6,989 nt of DNA from Deltaproteobacteria bacterium (lineage in GTDB: Bacteria; Desulfobacterota; Desulfuromonadia; Desulfuromonadales; BM103), in NCBI GenBank assembly GCA_019313105.1, contig JAFDBW010000126.1, positions 1 to 6,989 on the forward strand, written 5' to 3'. Each line of letters opens with the position of its first letter. The first letter of the stretch is position 1. The notes below the pieces were generated by a model. It saw only the letters and a list, made by a program, of their open reading frames with translations. It had not been told where the DNA came from and ran no database searches. The position numbers were made by a program, and so were the translations under genes. Below are positions 5,547 to 6,989 of this stretch, piece by piece.

Positions 5547-5891
5547 TCAGGGTTTCTCGTCCCGCGTCCCGCGCATCGCGTCCCGTTCTTTTCCGCACTT
5601 CCAGCAGGACCCGAACTGGCCCTCCAGCTTCTCCCCGCAAGATGGACAGACCCATGGTGTAGAGGTGATATCTTCCTTGAGCCAGCTCTCAAGCAGAGAT
5701 TTGGCACGCGGCCAGACTTCATCGTCAATCACCCAAAGCTCCGGGGAACATTCGAGGAAGGGAATTTCGCCGAGCGCGGCGAAGAGTTGTTCGTTGCGGA
5801 CCAGACAAGCGACACCTTCACGCTCAAGGAGTTCCTTGAGCAGACCGGCTTCGGCGCGGTCGGCCAGAGTGAACGTGTACAGTTTCTTCAT
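5547..5891 (-). CDS. DUF2007-like protein with C-terminal zinc ribbon
   Basis: This 114-aa soluble protein has two parts. Residues 1-75 resemble the DUF2007 domain, a small ferredoxin-like alpha/beta fold: MKKLYTFTLADRAEAGLLKELLEREGV at the start, then VRNEQLFAALGEIP, and a strand with ELWVIDDEVWPRAK. Residues 82-99 form a zinc ribbon with C82-x2-C85-x10-C96-x2-C99. DUF2007 proteins have been suggested to act in signalling, but the function is not established. The gene starts 11 nt after the stop of the RNase D gene, so the two are probably cotranscribed and translationally coupled; its own Shine-Dalgarno is weak. The last roughly 12 residues (RDAMRGTRDEKP) are encoded largely by a GGGACGC-type heptamer array, so the natural C-terminus has probably been altered by the repeat. 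Confidence 0.85.
   Translation of the reverse strand: MKKLYTFTLADRAEAGLLKELLEREGVACLVRNEQLFAALGEIPFLECSPELWVIDDEVWPRAKSLLESWLKEDITSTPWVCPSCGEKLEGQFGSCWKCGKERDAMRGTRDEKP
5557..5584 (-). repeat. Inverted heptamer array inside the DUF2007 gene 3' end
   Basis: Read on the minus strand the units are GGGACGC, GATGCGC, GGGACGC, GGGACGA, four tandem 7-bp steps with one degenerate unit. The motif is the same as the array at 4802-4836 but in the opposite orientation. It lies within the coding sequence, 8 bp before the last base of the stop codon. The same short peptide style (RGTRD) appears where either array is read in one frame, as expected from the shared DNA motif. Confidence 0.65.
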
Positions 5892-5902
5892 CTTCGCATT
5901 CT

Positions 5903-6989
5903 TCAGGTTAGGGCGCCAAGCAGGCCCTCACCGAGCTCAGCCTTCTGCCACGTTTTCAACCCAGAGAACCTGTCCAGTTCGGCCGCTGACTGCGGATTCG
6001 CCTGGGCCAGAGCATCAAGGGCAAAATTATTGATCAGGACGCCTGGATCCAGGGCATACCTTGCAGCTTCTTTCTCGCGCCACTTCTTCAGCACCTTGAA
6101 GCGGTCTTCACGTGCCGGGTCCCTCAGCTTGCGGGGTTGTCGCGGGAAGATCGGTAGTTCCTCCTCGGGGATTTTCTTGCCCCTGGCAACAGCGGCCAGT
6201 AGCGGCCCGGCAAACCGCTCAACCAGCCGGGGCGGTAATCCCTCGATACCGCGCAGGCCATTTTTCTCCTGCGGCATGCGCTGGGCCAGCTCAAACAGGG
6301 TCTTGTTACCGAGAATCTTGTAAACCGGCCGGTCCAGCCTGGCACCTTCACCCTCCCGCCACTGCAGGAGACATTCAAGCACTCCAAGCTCGCGACGTGA
6401 CAGGGTGCCTGCACCTTTGAAACGCACACAGAGCGGACCGTTGTTATCGGCAAAACGCACCTCCTCAAGCAGGGCGCACTCCTCGGCAACCCAGCTCATC
6501 CGTCCCAGTGTCTTCAAGCGCTCGATAAAAAGGTCCATCAGGCGATGCAGGTAATTGGTGTCGGCAGCAGCGTAACGAATCATCTCGGCGGGCAGAGGGC
6601 GCTGCGACCAGTCGGCTTTCTGGTATTTCTTGTCAAGCTCGACGTTGAAGTATTTGTTCAGCAAATCCGCCAAACCAATCCGCTCTTCACCAAGCAGCTG
6701 CGCGCAAATCATGGTATCGAAGAGACCGTGTACGTTCAGATCGAAATCGCGCTTCAAGCTGCGCAGGTCGTAGTCGGCGGCGTGGAAGATTTTGCGAATC
6801 GCCGGGTTGGCAAAGATCGGCCGCAACGGGCTGAGGTTGGTCGCCGAAAGGGTATCTATCAGCACGGTCCGCTGCGTGGTAGAAATCTGTATCAGGCAGA
6901 TCTTTTCCTGGTAGTTGTGCAGTGAATCGGCCTCCAGGTCGACAGCGATCGCTACCTCCGAAGCAAGCTCTTCGGCCAGCGCAGCGACC
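5903..6989 (-). CDS. rnd: Ribonuclease D-like 3'-5' exonuclease (5' end outside window)
   Basis: The frame is open to the window edge; 361 residues are visible and the N-terminus is missing, probably by only a few tens of residues judging from about 375 aa for E. coli RNase D. RNase D trims 3' ends of tRNA precursors and other structured RNAs in the cytoplasm using two metal ions. The DEDDy exonuclease motifs are present: Exo I VDLEAD with D17 and E19 (visible numbering), Exo II HAADYDLRSL with Asp at about 74, and Exo III RYAAADTNYL with Y139 and D143. KADWSQRPLP just before Exo III is typical of RNase D. An HRDC domain follows at about 196-269 (LSRRELGVLECLLQWRE to PLLAAVARG), then a second helical C-terminal region as in E. 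coli RNase D. The apparent start at 6865 is an internal GTG and should not be used. It is followed at 11 nt by the DUF2007/zinc-ribbon gene. Confidence 0.95.
   Translation of the reverse strand, partial: VAALAEELASEVAIAVDLEADSLHNYQEKICLIQISTTQRTVLIDTLSATNLSPLRPIFANPAIRKIFHAADYDLRSLKRDFDLNVHGLFDTMICAQLLGEERIGLADLLNKYFNVELDKKYQKADWSQRPLPAEMIRYAAADTNYLHRLMDLFIERLKTLGRMSWVAEECALLEEVRFADNNGPLCVRFKGAGTLSRRELGVLECLLQWREGEGARLDRPVYKILGNKTLFELAQRMPQEKNGLRGIEGLPPRLVERFAGPLLAAVARGKKIPEEELPIFPRQPRKLRDPAREDRFKVLKKWREKEAARYALDPGVLINNFALDALAQANPQSAAELDRFSGLKTWQKAELGEGLLGALT

Noticed and set aside
5500..5556. A bidirectional terminator from GAAACCC (5500-5506) and GGGTTTC (5550-5556) between the convergent genes.
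   Set aside because: The 7-bp arms are 43 nt apart with no T run, and the right arm includes DUF2007 coding sequence; too weak to annotate.
1..6989. A defence island, prophage, CRISPR array or other novel multi-gene system.
   Set aside because: All coding genes are recognisable housekeeping or common families in full-length form, and there are no direct repeats with spacers, integrases or transposases.

Overview
The window reads as ordinary chromosome from a GC-rich Gram-negative bacterium. The gene types, the intergenic repeat styles and the RNase D plus DUF2007/zinc-ribbon pair make me lean towards Desulfuromonadales/Geobacter-type 'deltaproteobacteria'. That placement is an impression from memory; no phylogenetic marker here was tested. 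I found no phage, plasmid, CRISPR, secretion or defence genes, and no convincing new multi-gene system.

Layout. A minus-strand block fills the left half. In its direction of transcription it holds an EamA/DMT-type membrane transporter (3190-2321), a short palindromic intergenic repeat, an HD-domain phosphohydrolase of the YfbR/HDDC2 kind (2193-1621), seryl-tRNA synthetase serS (1475-207) and a tRNA-Ser with anticodon UGA (158-71). The enzyme that charges tRNA-Ser thus lies 48 nt upstream of a gene for its own substrate, with a perfect hairpin between them and no T-tract terminator. A divergent gap of 199 bp (3191-3389) then leads to plus-strand fumC, a class II fumarase (3390-4796). A 134-bp gap full of 7-bp repeats follows, then a small SpoU/TrmH-type RNA 2'-O-methyltransferase (4931-5494). 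Convergent to it on the minus strand are a ribonuclease D-like exonuclease, whose 5' end lies beyond the window (6989-5903), and an 11-nt-spaced downstream gene for a DUF2007 domain joined to a zinc ribbon (5891-5547).

How the genes fit together. Several genes concern translation and stable RNA (serS, tRNA-Ser, a SPOUT methyltransferase, RNase D). The fumarase is a TCA-cycle enzyme; the transporter and HD protein have no assignable substrate from sequence alone. The mix looks like normal housekeeping neighbours rather than one pathway.

The least ordinary content is non-coding. There are two arrays of degenerate GGGACGC-type heptamers, in opposite orientations on either side of the methyltransferase gene; one supplies the last codons of the DUF2007 gene. 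Next to the first lies an A-rich heptamer run. There is also a roughly 90-bp inverted-repeat element between the transporter and HD genes, a perfect palindrome with the serS ribosome-binding site in its loop, and a perfect hairpin overlapping the serS stop codon. No gene-free stretch exceeds 300 bases.
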